64,000 bases of DNA from Brachyhypopomus gauderio (GCF_052324685.1 NW_027507037.1:145001-209000), one strand, 5' to 3'; positions 44,016 through 56,372 are shown, numbered from the stretch's first letter. Made by a program: numbers and translations. Notes: generated by a model not told the origin, from the sequence alone.

Positions 44016-44271
44016 GCTGGTAACTTTACAATGATTCTTGCCTTTGTGTTCTCTTGAAAACCCTCTCTTCCAGTACAGATGACGGGAAACAATTTGAAAA
44101 AGACATTGGAACCCTTCTTCTTTTTCAGAGTTACATATAGCTTAGCATTTTTTACTTTGAAAGTTAGGCAAGCATTGTTCCTCACAAGTTCAGCCCTGCT
44201 CATGTACCAAGTTGAGAATGCTGCTTTGGAGGACTCCAGACTTGAAAATTGCAAAAAAGATATTACCAAAG

Positions 44272-44353
44272 GGTAGCGTGGCCGAGCGGTCTAAGGCGCT
44301 GGATTTAGGCTCCAGTCTCTGCGGAGGCGTGGGTTCGAATCCCACCGCTGCCA
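44272..44353 (+). tRNA. tRNA-Leu-TAG: tRNA-Leu (TAG)
   Basis: Class A, consensus. T5 terminator 44361-44365. Confidence 0.94.
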
Positions 44354-44630
44354 AGCAGTGTTTTTAAGAGATGGCAGAAGAATTCTTATACCTAATCACT
44401 CTCAACAATGGTGCCTGACCCAAGGCTGAAGAGCAGTCATTCGCATGATGGTAGCAGAGAGCCATGCCACGATGCCATTTGCAAATGCTCATACCTGGCT
44501 TTGTTCTTAGGCGACATTGAAGACCCTGCGGTGTTTTGATAACAGGCAGGAAATGATGCATCTTTCCTCTTCTGACAGAAGAAAAATTCACCTTCTTCCA
44601 CAAGAATGTCAGCAAATGCAGTCTACCTGT

Positions 44631-44706
44631 GGTAGCGTGTCTGAGTGGTCTAAGGCACTGGATTTAGGCTCCAGTCTCTGAGAAGGCATGGGATCGAATG
44701 CTGCCA
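44631..44706 (+). pseudogene. tRNA-Leu-like element
   Basis: Reference form. Confidence 0.82.
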
Positions 44707-44962
44707 GCTGGTAACTTTACAATGATTCTTGCCTTTGTGTTCTCTTGAAAACCCTCTCTTCCAGTACAGATGACGGGAAACAATTTGAAAAAGACATTGG
44801 AACCCTTCTTCTTTTTCAGAGTTACATATAGCTTAGCATTTTTTACTTTGAAAGTTAGGCAAGCATTGTTCCTCACAAGTTCAGCCCTGCTCATGTACCA
44901 AGTTGAGAATGCTGCTTTGGAGGACTCCAGACTTGAAAATTGCAAAAAAGATATTACCACAG

Positions 44963-45044
44963 GGTAGCGTGGCCGAGCGGTCTAAGGCGCTGGATTAAGG
45001 CTCCAGTCTCTGCGGAGTCGTGGGTTCGAATCCCACCGCTGCCA
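44963..45044 (+). tRNA. tRNA-Leu-AAG: tRNA-Leu (AAG), subtype C'
   Basis: G56T only. T5 terminator 45052-45056. Confidence 0.9.
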
Positions 45045-45321
45045 AGCAGTGTTTTTAGGAGATGGCAGAAGAATTCTTATACCTAATCACTCTCAACAAC
45101 GGTGCCTGACCCAAGGCTGAAGAGCAGTTATTCGCATGATGGTAGCAGAGAGCCATGCTACGATGCCATTTGCAAATGCTCATACCTGGCTTTGTTCTTA
45201 GGCGACATTGAAGACCCTGCAGTGTTTTGATAACAGGCAGGAAATGATGCATCTTTCCTCTTCTGACAGAAGACAAATTCAGCTTCTTCTACAAGAATGT
45301 CAGCAAATACAGTCTTCCTGT

Positions 45322-45397
45322 GGTAGCGTGTCTGAGTGGTTTAAGGCACTGTATTTAGGCTCCAGTCTCTGAGAAGGCATGGGATCGAATGCTGCCA
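45322..45397 (+). pseudogene. tRNA-Leu-like element, C' form
   Basis: C' double variant. Confidence 0.82.
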
Positions 45398-45653
45398 GCT
45401 GGTAACTTTACAATGATTCTTGCCTTTGTGTTCTCTTGAAAACCCTCTCTTCCAGTACAGATGACGGGAAACAATTTGAAAAAGACATTGGAACCCTTCT
45501 TCTTTTTCAGAGTTACATATAGCTTAGCATTTTTTACTTTGAAAGTTAGGCAAGCATTGTTCCTCACAAGTTCAGCCCTGCTCATGTACCAAGTTGAGAA
45601 TGCTGCTTTGGAGGACTCCAGACTTGAAAATTGCAAAAAAGAGATTACCACAG

Positions 45654-45735
45654 GGTAGCGTGGCCGAGCGGTCTAAGGCGCTGGATTAAGGCTCCAGTCT
45701 CTGCGGAGGCGTGGGTTCGAATCCCACCGCTGCCA
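45654..45735 (+). tRNA. tRNA-Leu-AAG: tRNA-Leu (AAG)
   Basis: Class B, consensus. T7 terminator 45741-45747. Confidence 0.94.
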
Positions 45736-46011
45736 AGCAGTTTTTTTGGAGATGGCAGAAGAATTCTTATACCTAATCACTCTCAACAACGGTGCCTGAC
45801 CCAAGGCTGAAGAGCAGTTATTCGCATGATGGTAGCAGAGAGCCATGCTACGATGCCATTTGCAAATGCTCATACCTGGCTTTGTTCTTAGGCGACATTG
45901 AAGACCCTGCAGTGTTTTGATAACAGGCAGGAAATGATGCATCTTTCCTCTTCTGACAGAAGACAAATTCAGCTTCTTCTACAAGAATGTCAGCAAATAC
46001 AGTCTTCCTGT

Positions 46012-46087
46012 GGTAGCGTGTCTGAGTGGTCTAAGGCACTGGATTTAGGCTCCAGTCTCTGAGAAGGCATGGGATCGAATGCTGCCA
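46012..46087 (+). pseudogene. tRNA-Leu-like element
   Basis: Reference form. Confidence 0.82.
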
Positions 46088-46343
46088 GCTGGTAACTTTA
46101 CAATGATTCTTGCCTTTGTGTTCTCTTGAAAACCCTCTCTTCCAGTACAGATGACGGGAAACAATTTGAAAAAGACATTGGAACCCTTCTTCTTTTTCAG
46201 AGTTACATATAGCTTAGCATTTTTTACTTTGAAAGTTAGGCAAGCATTGTTCCTCACAAGTTCAGCCCTGCTCATGTACCAAGTTGAGAATGCTGCTTTG
46301 GAGGACTCCAGACTTGAAAATTGCAAAAAAGATATTACCAAAG

Positions 46344-46425
46344 GGTAGCGTGGCCGAGCGGTCTAAGGCGCTGGATTTAGGCTCCAGTCTCTGCGGAGGC
46401 GTGGGTTCGAATCCCACCGCTGCCA
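46344..46425 (+). tRNA. tRNA-Leu-TAG: tRNA-Leu (TAG)
   Basis: Class A, consensus. T5 terminator 46433-46437. Confidence 0.94.
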
Positions 46426-46702
46426 AGCAGTGTTTTTAAGAGATGGCAGAAGAATTCTTATACCTAATCACTCTCAACAATGGTGCCTGACCCAAGGCTG
46501 AAGAGCAGTCATTCGCATGATGGTAGCAGAGAGCCATGCCACGATGCCATTTGCAAATGCTCATACCTGGCTTTGTTCTTAGGCGACATTGAAGACCCTG
46601 CGGTGTTTTGATAACAGGCAGGAAATGATGCATCTTTCCTCTTCTGACAGAAGAAAAATTCACCTTCTTCCACAAGAATGTCAGCAAATGCAGTCTACCT
46701 GT

Positions 46703-46778
46703 GGTAGCGTGTCTGAGTGGTCTAAGGCACTGGATTTAGGCTCCAGTCTCTGAGAAGGCATGGGATCGAATGCTGCCA
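46703..46778 (+). pseudogene. tRNA-Leu-like element
   Basis: Reference form. Confidence 0.82.
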
Positions 46779-47034
46779 GCTGGTAACTTTACAATGATTC
46801 TTGCCTTTGTGTTCTCTTGAAAACCCTCTCTTCCAGTACAGATGACGGGAAACAATTTGAAAAAGACATTGGAACCCTTCTTCTTTTTCAGAGTTACATA
46901 TAGCTTAGCATTTTTTACTTTGAAAGTTAGGCAAGCATTGTTCCTCACAAGTTCAGCCCTGCTCATGTACCAAGTTGAGAATGCTGCTTTGGAGGACTCC
47001 AGACTTGAAAATTGCAAAAAAGATATTACCACAG

Positions 47035-47116
47035 GGTAGCGTGGCCGAGCGGTCTAAGGCGCTGGATTAAGGCTCCAGTCTCTGCGGAGTCGTGGGTTCG
47101 AATCCCACCGCTGCCA
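47035..47116 (+). tRNA. tRNA-Leu-AAG: tRNA-Leu (AAG), subtype C'
   Basis: G56T only. T5 terminator 47124-47128. Confidence 0.9.
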
Positions 47117-47393
47117 AGCAGTGTTTTTAGGAGATGGCAGAAGAATTCTTATACCTAATCACTCTCAACAACGGTGCCTGACCCAAGGCTGAAGAGCAGT
47201 TATTCGCATGATGGTAGCAGAGAGCCATGCTACGATGCCATTTGCAAATGCTCATACCTGGCTTTGTTCTTAGGCGACATTGAAGACCCTGCAGTGTTTT
47301 GATAACAGGCAGGAAATGATGCATCTTTCCTCTTCTGACAGAAGACAAATTCAGCTTCTTCTACAAGAATGTCAGCAAATACAGTCTTCCTGT

Positions 47394-47469
47394 GGTAGCG
47401 TGTCTGAGTGGTTTAAGGCACTGTATTTAGGCTCCAGTCTCTGAGAAGGCATGGGATCGAATGCTGCCA
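47394..47469 (+). pseudogene. tRNA-Leu-like element, C' form
   Basis: C' double variant. Confidence 0.82.
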
Positions 47470-47725
47470 GCTGGTAACTTTACAATGATTCTTGCCTTTG
47501 TGTTCTCTTGAAAACCCTCTCTTCCAGTACAGATGACGGGAAACAATTTGAAAAAGACATTGGAACCCTTCTTCTTTTTCAGAGTTACATATAGCTTAGC
47601 ATTTTTTACTTTGAAAGTTAGGCAAGCATTGTTCCTCACAAGTTCAGCCCTGCTCATGTACCAAGTTGAGAATGCTGCTTTGGAGGACTCCAGACTTGAA
47701 AATTGCAAAAAAGAGATTACCACAG

Positions 47726-47807
47726 GGTAGCGTGGCCGAGCGGTCTAAGGCGCTGGATTAAGGCTCCAGTCTCTGCGGAGGCGTGGGTTCGAATCCCACC
47801 GCTGCCA
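47726..47807 (+). tRNA. tRNA-Leu-AAG: tRNA-Leu (AAG)
   Basis: Class B, consensus. T7 terminator 47813-47819. Confidence 0.94.
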
Positions 47808-48083
47808 AGCAGTTTTTTTGGAGATGGCAGAAGAATTCTTATACCTAATCACTCTCAACAACGGTGCCTGACCCAAGGCTGAAGAGCAGTTATTCGCATG
47901 ATGGTAGCAGAGAGCCATGCTACGATGCCATTTGCAAATGCTCATACCTGGCTTTGTTCTTAGGCGACATTGAAGACCCTGCAGTGTTTTGATAACAGGC
48001 AGGAAATGATGCATCTTTCCTCTTCTGACAGAAGACAAATTCAGCTTCTTCTACAAGAATGTCAGCAAATACAGTCTTCCTGT

Positions 48084-48159
48084 GGTAGCGTGTCTGAGTG
48101 GTCTAAGGCACTGGATTTAGGCTCCAGTCTCTGAGAAGGCATGGGATCGAATGCTGCCA
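48084..48159 (+). pseudogene. tRNA-Leu-like element
   Basis: Reference form. Confidence 0.82.
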
Positions 48160-48415
48160 GCTGGTAACTTTACAATGATTCTTGCCTTTGTGTTCTCTTG
48201 AAAACCCTCTCTTCCAGTACAGATGACGGGAAACAATTTGAAAAAGACATTGGAACCCTTCTTCTTTTTCAGAGTTACATATAGCTTAGCATTTTTTACT
48301 TTGAAAGTTAGGCAAGCATTGTTCCTCACAAGTTCAGCCCTGCTCATGTACCAAGTTGAGAATGCTGCTTTGGAGGACTCCAGACTTGAAAATTGCAAAA
48401 AAGATATTACCAAAG

Positions 48416-48497
48416 GGTAGCGTGGCCGAGCGGTCTAAGGCGCTGGATTTAGGCTCCAGTCTCTGCGGAGGCGTGGGTTCGAATCCCACCGCTGCCA
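48416..48497 (+). tRNA. tRNA-Leu-TAG: tRNA-Leu (TAG)
   Basis: Class A, consensus. T5 terminator 48505-48509. Confidence 0.94.
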
Positions 48498-48774
48498 AGC
48501 AGTGTTTTTAAGAGATGGCAGAAGAATTCTTATACCTAATCACTCTCAACAATGGTGCCTGACCCAAGGCTGAAGAGCAGTCATTCGCATGATGGTAGCA
48601 GAGAGCCATGCCACGATGCCATTTGCAAATGCTCATACCTGGCTTTGTTCTTAGGCGACATTGAAGACCCTGCGGTGTTTTGATAACAGGCAGGAAATGA
48701 TGCATCTTTCCTCTTCTGACAGAAGAAAAATTCACCTTCTTCCACAAGAATGTCAGCAAATGCAGTCTACCTGT

Positions 48775-48850
48775 GGTAGCGTGTCTGAGTGGTCTAAGGC
48801 ACTGGATTTAGGCTCCAGTCTCTGAGAAGGCATGGGATCGAATGCTGCCA
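48775..48850 (+). pseudogene. tRNA-Leu-like element
   Basis: Reference form. Confidence 0.82.
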
Positions 48851-49106
48851 GCTGGTAACTTTACAATGATTCTTGCCTTTGTGTTCTCTTGAAAACCCTC
48901 TCTTCCAGTACAGATGACGGGAAACAATTTGAAAAAGACATTGGAACCCTTCTTCTTTTTCAGAGTTACATATAGCTTAGCATTTTTTACTTTGAAAGTT
49001 AGGCAAGCATTGTTCCTCACAAGTTCAGCCCTGCTCATGTACCAAGTTGAGAATGCTGCTTTGGAGGACTCCAGACTTGAAAATTGCAAAAAAGAGATTA
49101 CCACAG

Positions 49107-49188
49107 GGTAGCGTGGCCGAGCGGTCTAAGGCGCTGGATTAAGGCTCCAGTCTCTGCGGAGGCGTGGGTTCGAATCCCACCGCTGCCA
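49107..49188 (+). tRNA. tRNA-Leu-AAG: tRNA-Leu (AAG)
   Basis: Class C without the C' change, consensus. T5 terminator 49196-49200. Confidence 0.93.
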
Positions 49189-49465
49189 AGCAGTGTTTTT
49201 AGGAGATGGCAGAAGAATTCTTATACCTAATCACTCTCAACAACGGTGCCTGACCCAAGGCTGAAGAGCAGTTATTCGCATGATGGTAGCAGAGAGCCAT
49301 GCTACGATGCCATTTGCAAATGCTCATACCTGGCTTTGTTCTTAGGCGACATTGAAGACCCTGCAGTGTTTTGATAACAGGCAGGAAATGATGCATCTTT
49401 CCTCTTCTGACAGAAGACAAATTCAGCTTCTTCTACAAGAATGTCAGCAAATACAGTCTTCCTGT

Positions 49466-49541
49466 GGTAGCGTGTCTGAGTGGTTTAAGCCACTGGATTT
49501 AGGCTCCAGTCTCTGAGAAGGCATGGGATCGAATGCTGCCA
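49466..49541 (+). pseudogene. tRNA-Leu-like element
   Basis: Variant ggtttaagccactgg, shared only with the copy at 58445. Confidence 0.82.
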
Positions 49542-49797
49542 GCTGGTAACTTTACAATGATTCTTGCCTTTGTGTTCTCTTGAAAACCCTCTCTTCCAGT
49601 ACAGATGACGGGAAACAATTTGAAAAAGACATTGGAACCCTTCTTCTTTTTCAGAGTTACATATAACTTAGCATTTTTTACTTTGAAAGTTAGGCAAGCA
49701 TTGTTCCTCACAAGTTCAGCCCTGCTCATGTACCAAGTTGAGAATGCTGCTTTGGAGGACTCCAGACTTGAAAATTGCAAAAAAGATATTACCAAAG

Positions 49798-49879
49798 GGT
49801 AGCGTGGCCGAGCGGTCTAAGGCGCTGGATTTAGGCTCCAGTCTCTGCGGAGGCGTGGGTTCGAATCCCACCGCTGCCA
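49798..49879 (+). tRNA. tRNA-Leu-TAG: tRNA-Leu (TAG)
   Basis: Class A, consensus. T5 terminator 49887-49891. Confidence 0.94.
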
Positions 49880-50156
49880 AGCAGTGTTTTTAAGAGATGG
49901 CAGAAGAATTCTTATACCTAATCACTCTCAACAATGGTGCCTGACCCAAGGCTGAAGAGCAGTCATTCGCATGATGGTAGCAGAGAGCCATGCCACGATG
50001 CCATTTGCAAATGCTCATACCTGGCTTTGTTCTTAGGCGACATTGAAGACCCTGCGGTGTTTTGATAACAGGCAGGAAATGATGCATCTTTCCTCTTCTG
50101 ACAGAAGAAAAATTCACCTTCTTCCACAAGAATGTCAGCAAATGCAGTCTTCCTGT

Positions 50157-50232
50157 GGTAGCGTGTCTGAGTGGTCTAAGGCACTGGATTTAGGCTCCAG
50201 TCTCTGAGAAGGCATGGGATCGAATGCTGCCA
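50157..50232 (+). pseudogene. tRNA-Leu-like element
   Basis: Reference form. Confidence 0.82.
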
Positions 50233-50488
50233 GCTGGTAACTTTACAATGATTCTTGCCTTTGTGTTCTCTTGAAAACCCTCTCTTCCAGTACAGATGAC
50301 GGGAAACAATTTGAAAAAGACATTGGAACCCTTCTTCTTTTTCAGAGTTACATATAGCTTAGCATTTTTTACTTTGAAAGTTAGGCAAGCATTGTTCCTC
50401 ACAAGTTCAGCCCTGCTCATGTACCAAGTTGAGAATGCTGCTTTGGAGGACTCCAGACTTGAAAATTGCAAAAAAGAGATTACCACAG

Positions 50489-50570
50489 GGTAGCGTGGCC
50501 GAGCGGTCTAAGGCGCTGGATTTAGGCTCCAGTCTCTGCGGAGGCGTGGGTTCGAATCCCACCGCTGCCA
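50489..50570 (+). tRNA. tRNA-Leu-TAG: tRNA-Leu (TAG)
   Basis: Class A, consensus. T5 terminator 50578-50582. Confidence 0.94.
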
Positions 50571-50847
50571 AGCAGTGTTTTTAAGAGATGGCAGAAGAAT
50601 TCTTATACCTAATCACTCTCAACAATGGTGCCTGACCCAAGGCTGAAGAGCAGTCATTCGCATGATGGTAGCAGAGAGCCATGCCACGATGCCATTTGCA
50701 AATGCTCATACCTGGCTTTGTTCTTAGGCGACATTGAAGACCCTGCGGTGTTTTGATAACAGGCAGGAAATGATGCATCTTTCCTCTTCTGACAGAAGAA
50801 AAATTCACCTTCTTCCACAAGAATGTCAGCAAATGCAGTCTTCCTGT

Positions 50848-50923
50848 GGTAGCGTGTCTGAGTGGTCTAAGGCACTGGATTTAGGCTCCAGTCTCTGAGA
50901 AGGCATGGGATCGAATGCTGCCA
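50848..50923 (+). pseudogene. tRNA-Leu-like element
   Basis: Reference form. Confidence 0.82.
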
Positions 50924-51179
50924 GCTGGTAACTTTACAATGATTCTTGCCTTTGTGTTCTCTTGAAAACCCTCTCTTCCAGTACAGATGACGGGAAACAA
51001 TTTGAAAAAGACATTGGAACCCTTCTTCTTTTTCAGAGTTACATATAGCTTAGCATTTTTTACTTTGAAAGTTAGGCAAGCATTGTTCCTCACAAGTTCA
51101 GCCCTGCTCATGTACCAAGTTGAGAATGCTGCTTTGGAGGACTCCAGACTTGAAAATTGCAAAAAAGATATTACCACAG

Positions 51180-51261
51180 GGTAGCGTGGCCGAGCGGTCT
51201 AAGGCGCTGGATTAAGGCTCCAGTCTCTGCGGAGTCGTGGGTTTGAATCCCACCGCTGCCA
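51180..51261 (+). tRNA. tRNA-Leu-AAG: tRNA-Leu (AAG), subtype C' with broken B-box CpG
   Basis: G56T plus C65T. The latter changes the invariant TTCGA of the B box and T loop to TTTGA, a CpG-to-TpG change, so it is likely poorly transcribed. T5 terminator 51269-51273. Confidence 0.8.
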
Positions 51262-51538
51262 AGCAGTGTTTTTAGGAGATGGCAGAAGAATTCTTATACC
51301 TAATCACTCTCAACAACGGTGCCTGACCCAAGGCTGAAGAGCAGTTATTCGCATGATGGTAGCAGAGAGCCATGCTACGATGCCATTTGCAAATGCTCAT
51401 ACCTGGCTTTGTTCTTAGGCGACATTGAAGACCCTGCAGTGTTTTGATAACAGGCAGGAAATGATGCATCTTTCCTCTTCTGACAGAAGACAAATTCAGC
51501 TTCTTCTACAAGAATGTCAGCAAATACAGTCTTCCTGT

Positions 51539-51614
51539 GGTAGCGTGTCTGAGTGGTTTAAGGCACTGTATTTAGGCTCCAGTCTCTGAGAAGGCATGGG
51601 ATCGAATGCTGCCA
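51539..51614 (+). pseudogene. tRNA-Leu-like element, C' form
   Basis: C' double variant. Confidence 0.82.
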
Positions 51615-51870
51615 GCTGGTAACTTTACAATGATTCTTGCCTTTGTGTTCTCTTGAAAACCCTCTCTTCCAGTACAGATGACGGGAAACAATTTGAAAAA
51701 GACATTGGAACCCTTCTTCTTTTTCAGAGTTACATATAGCTTAGCATTTTTTACTTTGAAAGTTAGGCAAGCATTGTTCCTCACAAGTTCAGCCCTGCTC
51801 ATGTACCAAGTTGAGAATGCTGCTTTGGAGGACTCCAGACTTGAAAATTGCAAAAAAGAGATTACCACAG

Positions 51871-51952
51871 GGTAGCGTGGCCGAGCGGTCTAAGGCGCTG
51901 GATTAAGGCTCCAGTCTCTGCGGAGGCGTGGGTTCGAATCCCACCGCTGCCA
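51871..51952 (+). tRNA. tRNA-Leu-AAG: tRNA-Leu (AAG)
   Basis: Class B, consensus. T7 terminator 51958-51964. Confidence 0.94.
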
Positions 51953-52228
51953 AGCAGTTTTTTTGGAGATGGCAGAAGAATTCTTATACCTAATCACTCT
52001 CAACAACGGTGCCTGACCCAAGGCTGAAGAGCAGTTATTCGCATGATGGTAGCAGAGAGCCATGCTACGATGCCATTTGCAAATGCTCATACCTGGCTTT
52101 GTTCTTAGGCGACATTGAAGACCCTGCAGTGTTTTGATAACAGGCAGGAAATGATGCATCTTTCCTCTTCTGACAGAAGACAAATTCAGCTTCTTCTACA
52201 AGAATGTCAGCAAATACAGTCTTCCTGT

Positions 52229-52304
52229 GGTAGCGTGTCTGAGTGGTCTAAGGCACTGGATTTAGGCTCCAGTCTCTGAGAAGGCATGGGATCGAATGCT
52301 GCCA
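52229..52304 (+). pseudogene. tRNA-Leu-like element
   Basis: Reference form. Confidence 0.82.
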
Positions 52305-52560
52305 GCTGGTAACTTTACAATGATTCTTGCCTTTGTGTTCTCTTGAAAACCCTCTCTTCCAGTACAGATGACGGGAAACAATTTGAAAAAGACATTGGAA
52401 CCCTTCTTCTTTTTCAGAGTTACATATAGCTTAGCATTTTTTACTTTGAAAGTTAGGCAAGCATTGTTCCTCACAAGTTCAGCCCTGCTCATGTACCAAG
52501 TTGAGAATGCTGCTTTGGAGGACTCCAGACTTGAAAATTGCAAAAAAGATATTACCAAAG

Positions 52561-52642
52561 GGTAGCGTGGCCGAGCGGTCTAAGGCGCTGGATTTAGGCT
52601 CCAGTCTCTGCGGAGGCGTGGGTTCGAATCCCACCGCTGCCA
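52561..52642 (+). tRNA. tRNA-Leu-TAG: tRNA-Leu (TAG)
   Basis: Class A, consensus. T5 terminator 52650-52654. Confidence 0.94.
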
Positions 52643-52919
52643 AGCAGTGTTTTTAAGAGATGGCAGAAGAATTCTTATACCTAATCACTCTCAACAATGG
52701 TGCCTGACCCAAGGCTGAAGAGCAGTCATTCGCATGATGGTAGCAGAGAGCCATGCCACGATGCCATTTGCAAATGCTCATACCTGGCTTTGTTCTTAGG
52801 CGACATTGAAGACCCTGCGGTGTTTTGATAACAGGCAGGAAATGATGCATCTTTCCTCTTCTGACAGAAGAAAAATTCACCTTCTTCCACAAGAATGTCA
52901 GCAAATGCAGTCTACCTGT

Positions 52920-52995
52920 GGTAGCGTGTCTGAGTGGTCTAAGGCACTGGATTTAGGCTCCAGTCTCTGAGAAGGCATGGGATCGAATGCTGCCA
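52920..52995 (+). pseudogene. tRNA-Leu-like element
   Basis: Reference form. Confidence 0.82.
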
Positions 52996-53251
52996 GCTGG
53001 TAACTTTACAATGATTCTTGCCTTTGTGTTCTCTTGAAAACCCTCTCTTCCAGTACAGATGACGGGAAACAATTTGAAAAAGACATTGGAACCCTTCTTC
53101 TTTTTCAGAGTTACATATAGCTTAGCATTTTTTACTTTGAAAGTTAGGCAAGCATTGTTCCTCACAAGTTCAGCCCTGCTCATGTACCAAGTTGAGAATG
53201 CTGCTTTGGAGGACTCCAGACTTGAAAATTGCAAAAAAGAGATTACCACAG

Positions 53252-53333
53252 GGTAGCGTGGCCGAGCGGTCTAAGGCGCTGGATTTAGGCTCCAGTCTCT
53301 GCGGAGGCGTGGGTTCGAATCCCACCGCTGCCA
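53252..53333 (+). tRNA. tRNA-Leu-TAG: tRNA-Leu (TAG)
   Basis: Class A, consensus. T5 terminator 53341-53345. Confidence 0.94.
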
Positions 53334-53610
53334 AGCAGTGTTTTTAAGAGATGGCAGAAGAATTCTTATACCTAATCACTCTCAACAATGGTGCCTGACC
53401 CAAGGCTGAAGAGCAGTCATTCGCATGATGGTAGCAGAGAGCCATGCCACGATGCCATTTGCAAATGCTCATACCTGGCTTTGTTCTTAGGCGACATTGA
53501 AGACCCTGCGGTGTTTTGATAACAGGCAGGAAATGATGCATCTTTCCTCTTCTGACAGAAGAAAAATTCACCTTCTTCCACAAGAATGTCAGCAAATGCA
53601 GTCTTCCTGT

Positions 53611-53686
53611 GGTAGCGTGTCTGAGTGGTCTAAGGCACTGGATTTAGGCTCCAGTCTCTGAGAAGGCATGGGATCGAATGCTGCCA
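53611..53686 (+). pseudogene. tRNA-Leu-like element
   Basis: Reference form. Confidence 0.82.
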
Positions 53687-53942
53687 GCTGGTAACTTTAC
53701 AATGATTCTTGCCTTTGTGTTCTCTTGAAAACCCTCTCTTCCAGTACAGATGACGGGAAACAATTTGAAAAAGACATTGGAACCCTTCTTCTTTTTCAGA
53801 GTTACATATAGCTTAGCATTTTTTACTTTGAAAGTTAGGCAAGCATTGTTCCTCACAAGTTCAGCCCTGCTCATGTACCAAGTTGAGAATGCTGCTTTGG
53901 AGGACTCCAGACTTGAAAATTGCAAAAAAGAGATTACCACAG

Positions 53943-54024
53943 GGTAGCGTGGCCGAGCGGTCTAAGGCGCTGGATTAAGGCTCCAGTCTCTGCGGAGGCG
54001 TGGGTTCGAATCCCACCGCTGCCA
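53943..54024 (+). tRNA. tRNA-Leu-AAG: tRNA-Leu (AAG)
   Basis: Class B (B*), consensus. T7 terminator 54030-54036. Confidence 0.94.
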
Positions 54025-54300
54025 AGCAGTTTTTTTGGAGATGGCAGAAGAATTCTTATACCTAATCACTCTCAACAACGGTGCCTGACCCAAGGCTGAA
54101 GAGCAGTTATTCGCATGATGGTAGCAGAGAGCCATGCTACGATGCCATTTGCAAATGCTCATACCTGGCTTTGTTCTTAGGCGACATTGAAGACCCTGCA
54201 GTGTTTTGATAACAGGCAGGAAATGATGCATCTTTCCTCTTCTGACAGAAGACAAATTCAGCTTCTTCTACAAGAATGTCAGCAAATACAGTCTTCCTGT

Positions 54301-54376
54301 GGTAGCGTGTCTGAGTGGTCTAAGGCACTGGATTTAGGCTCCAGTCTCTGAGAAGGCATGGGATCGAATGCGGCCA
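54301..54376 (+). pseudogene. tRNA-Leu-like element, B* form
   Basis: Ends gcggcca. Confidence 0.82.
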
Positions 54377-54632
54377 GCTGGTAACTTTACAATGATTCTT
54401 GCCTTTGTGTTCTCTTGAAAACCCTCTCTTCCAGTACAGATGACGGGAAACAATTTGAAAAAGACATTGGAACCCTTCTTCTTTTTCAGAGTTACATATA
54501 GCTTAGCATTTTTTACTTTGAAAGTTAGGCAAGCATTGTTCCTCACAAGTTCAGCCCTGCTCATGTACCAAGTTGAGAATGCTGCTTTGGAGGACTCCAG
54601 ACTTGAAAATTGCAAAAAAGATATTACCAAAG

Positions 54633-54714
54633 GGTAGCGTGGCCGAGCGGTCTAAGGCGCTGGATTTAGGCTCCAGTCTCTGCGGAGGCGTGGGTTCGAA
54701 TCCCACCGCTGCCA
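54633..54714 (+). tRNA. tRNA-Leu-TAG: tRNA-Leu (TAG)
   Basis: Class A, consensus. T5 terminator 54722-54726. Confidence 0.94.
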
Positions 54715-54991
54715 AGCAGTGTTTTTAAGAGATGGCAGAAGAATTCTTATACCTAATCACTCTCAACAATGGTGCCTGACCCAAGGCTGAAGAGCAGTCA
54801 TTCGCATGATGGTAGCAGAGAGCCATGCCACGATGCCATTTGCAAATGCTCATACCTGGCTTTGTTCTTAGGCGACATTGAAGACCCTGCGGTGTTTTGA
54901 TAACAGGCAGGAAATGATGCATCTTTCCTCTTCTGACAGAAGAAAAATTCACCTTCTTCCACAAGAATGTCAGCAAATGCAGTCTACCTGT

Positions 54992-55067
54992 GGTAGCGTG
55001 TCTGAGTGGTCTAAGGCACTGGATTTAGGCTCCAGTCTCTGAGAAGGCATGGGATCGAATGCTGCCA
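54992..55067 (+). pseudogene. tRNA-Leu-like element
   Basis: Reference form. Confidence 0.82.
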
Positions 55068-55323
55068 GCTGGTAACTTTACAATGATTCTTGCCTTTGTG
55101 TTCTCTTGAAAACCCTCTCTTCCAGTACAGATGACGGGAAACAATTTGAAAAAGACATTGGAACCCTTCTTCTTTTTCAGAGTTACATATAGCTTAGCAT
55201 TTTTTACTTTGAAAGTTAGGCAAGCATTGTTCCTCACAAGTTCAGCCCTGCTCATGTACCAAGTTGAGAATGCTGCTTTGGAGGACTCCAGACTTGAAAA
55301 TTGCAAAAAAGATATTACCACAG

Positions 55324-55405
55324 GGTAGCGTGGCCGAGCGGTCTAAGGCGCTGGATTAAGGCTCCAGTCTCTGCGGAGTCGTGGGTTCGAATCCCACCGC
55401 TGCCA
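55324..55405 (+). tRNA. tRNA-Leu-AAG: tRNA-Leu (AAG), subtype C'
   Basis: G56T only. T5 terminator 55413-55417. Confidence 0.9.
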
Positions 55406-55682
55406 AGCAGTGTTTTTAGGAGATGGCAGAAGAATTCTTATACCTAATCACTCTCAACAACGGTGCCTGACCCAAGGCTGAAGAGCAGTTATTCGCATGA
55501 TGGTAGCAGAGAGCCATGCTACGATGCCATTTGCAAATGCTCATACCTGGCTTTGTTCTTAGGCGACATTGAAGACCCTGCAGTGTTTTGATAACAGGCA
55601 GGAAATGATGCATCTTTCCTCTTCTGACAGAAGACAAATTCAGCTTCTTCTACAAGAATGTCAGCAAATACAGTCTTCCTGT

Positions 55683-55758
55683 GGTAGCGTGTCTGAGTGG
55701 TTTAAGGCACTGTATTTAGGCTCCAGTCTCTGAGAAGGCATGGGATCGAATGCTGCCA
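55683..55758 (+). pseudogene. tRNA-Leu-like element, C' form
   Basis: C' double variant. Confidence 0.82.
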
Positions 55759-56014
55759 GCTGGTAACTTTACAATGATTCTTGCCTTTGTGTTCTCTTGA
55801 AAACCCTCTCTTCCAGTACAGATGACGGGAAACAATTTGAAAAAGACATTGGAACCCTTCTTCTTTTTCAGAGTTACATATAGCTTAGCATTTTTTACTT
55901 TGAAAGTTAGGCAAGCATTGTTCCTCACAAGTTCAGCCCTGCTCATGTACCAAGTTGAGAATGCTGCTTTGGAGGACTCCAGACTTGAAAATTGCAAAAA
56001 AGAGATTACCACAG

Positions 56015-56096
56015 GGTAGCGTGGCCGAGCGGTCTAAGGCGCTGGATTAAGGCTCCAGTCTCTGCGGAGGCGTGGGTTCGAATCCCACCGCTGCCA
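56015..56096 (+). tRNA. tRNA-Leu-AAG: tRNA-Leu (AAG)
   Basis: Class B, consensus. T7 terminator 56102-56108. Confidence 0.94.
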
Positions 56097-56372
56097 AGCA
56101 GTTTTTTTGGAGATGGCAGAAGAATTCTTATACCTAATCACTCTCAACAACGGTGCCTGACCCAAGGCTGAAGAGCAGTTATTCGCATGATGGTAGCAGA
56201 GAGCCATGCTACGATGCCATTTGCAAATGCTCATACCTGGCTTTGTTCTTAGGCGACATTGAAGACCCTGCAGTGTTTTGATAACAGGCAGGAAATGATG
56301 CATCTTTCCTCTTCTGACAGAAGACAAATTCAGCTTCTTCTACAAGAATGTCAGCAAATACAGTCTTCCTGT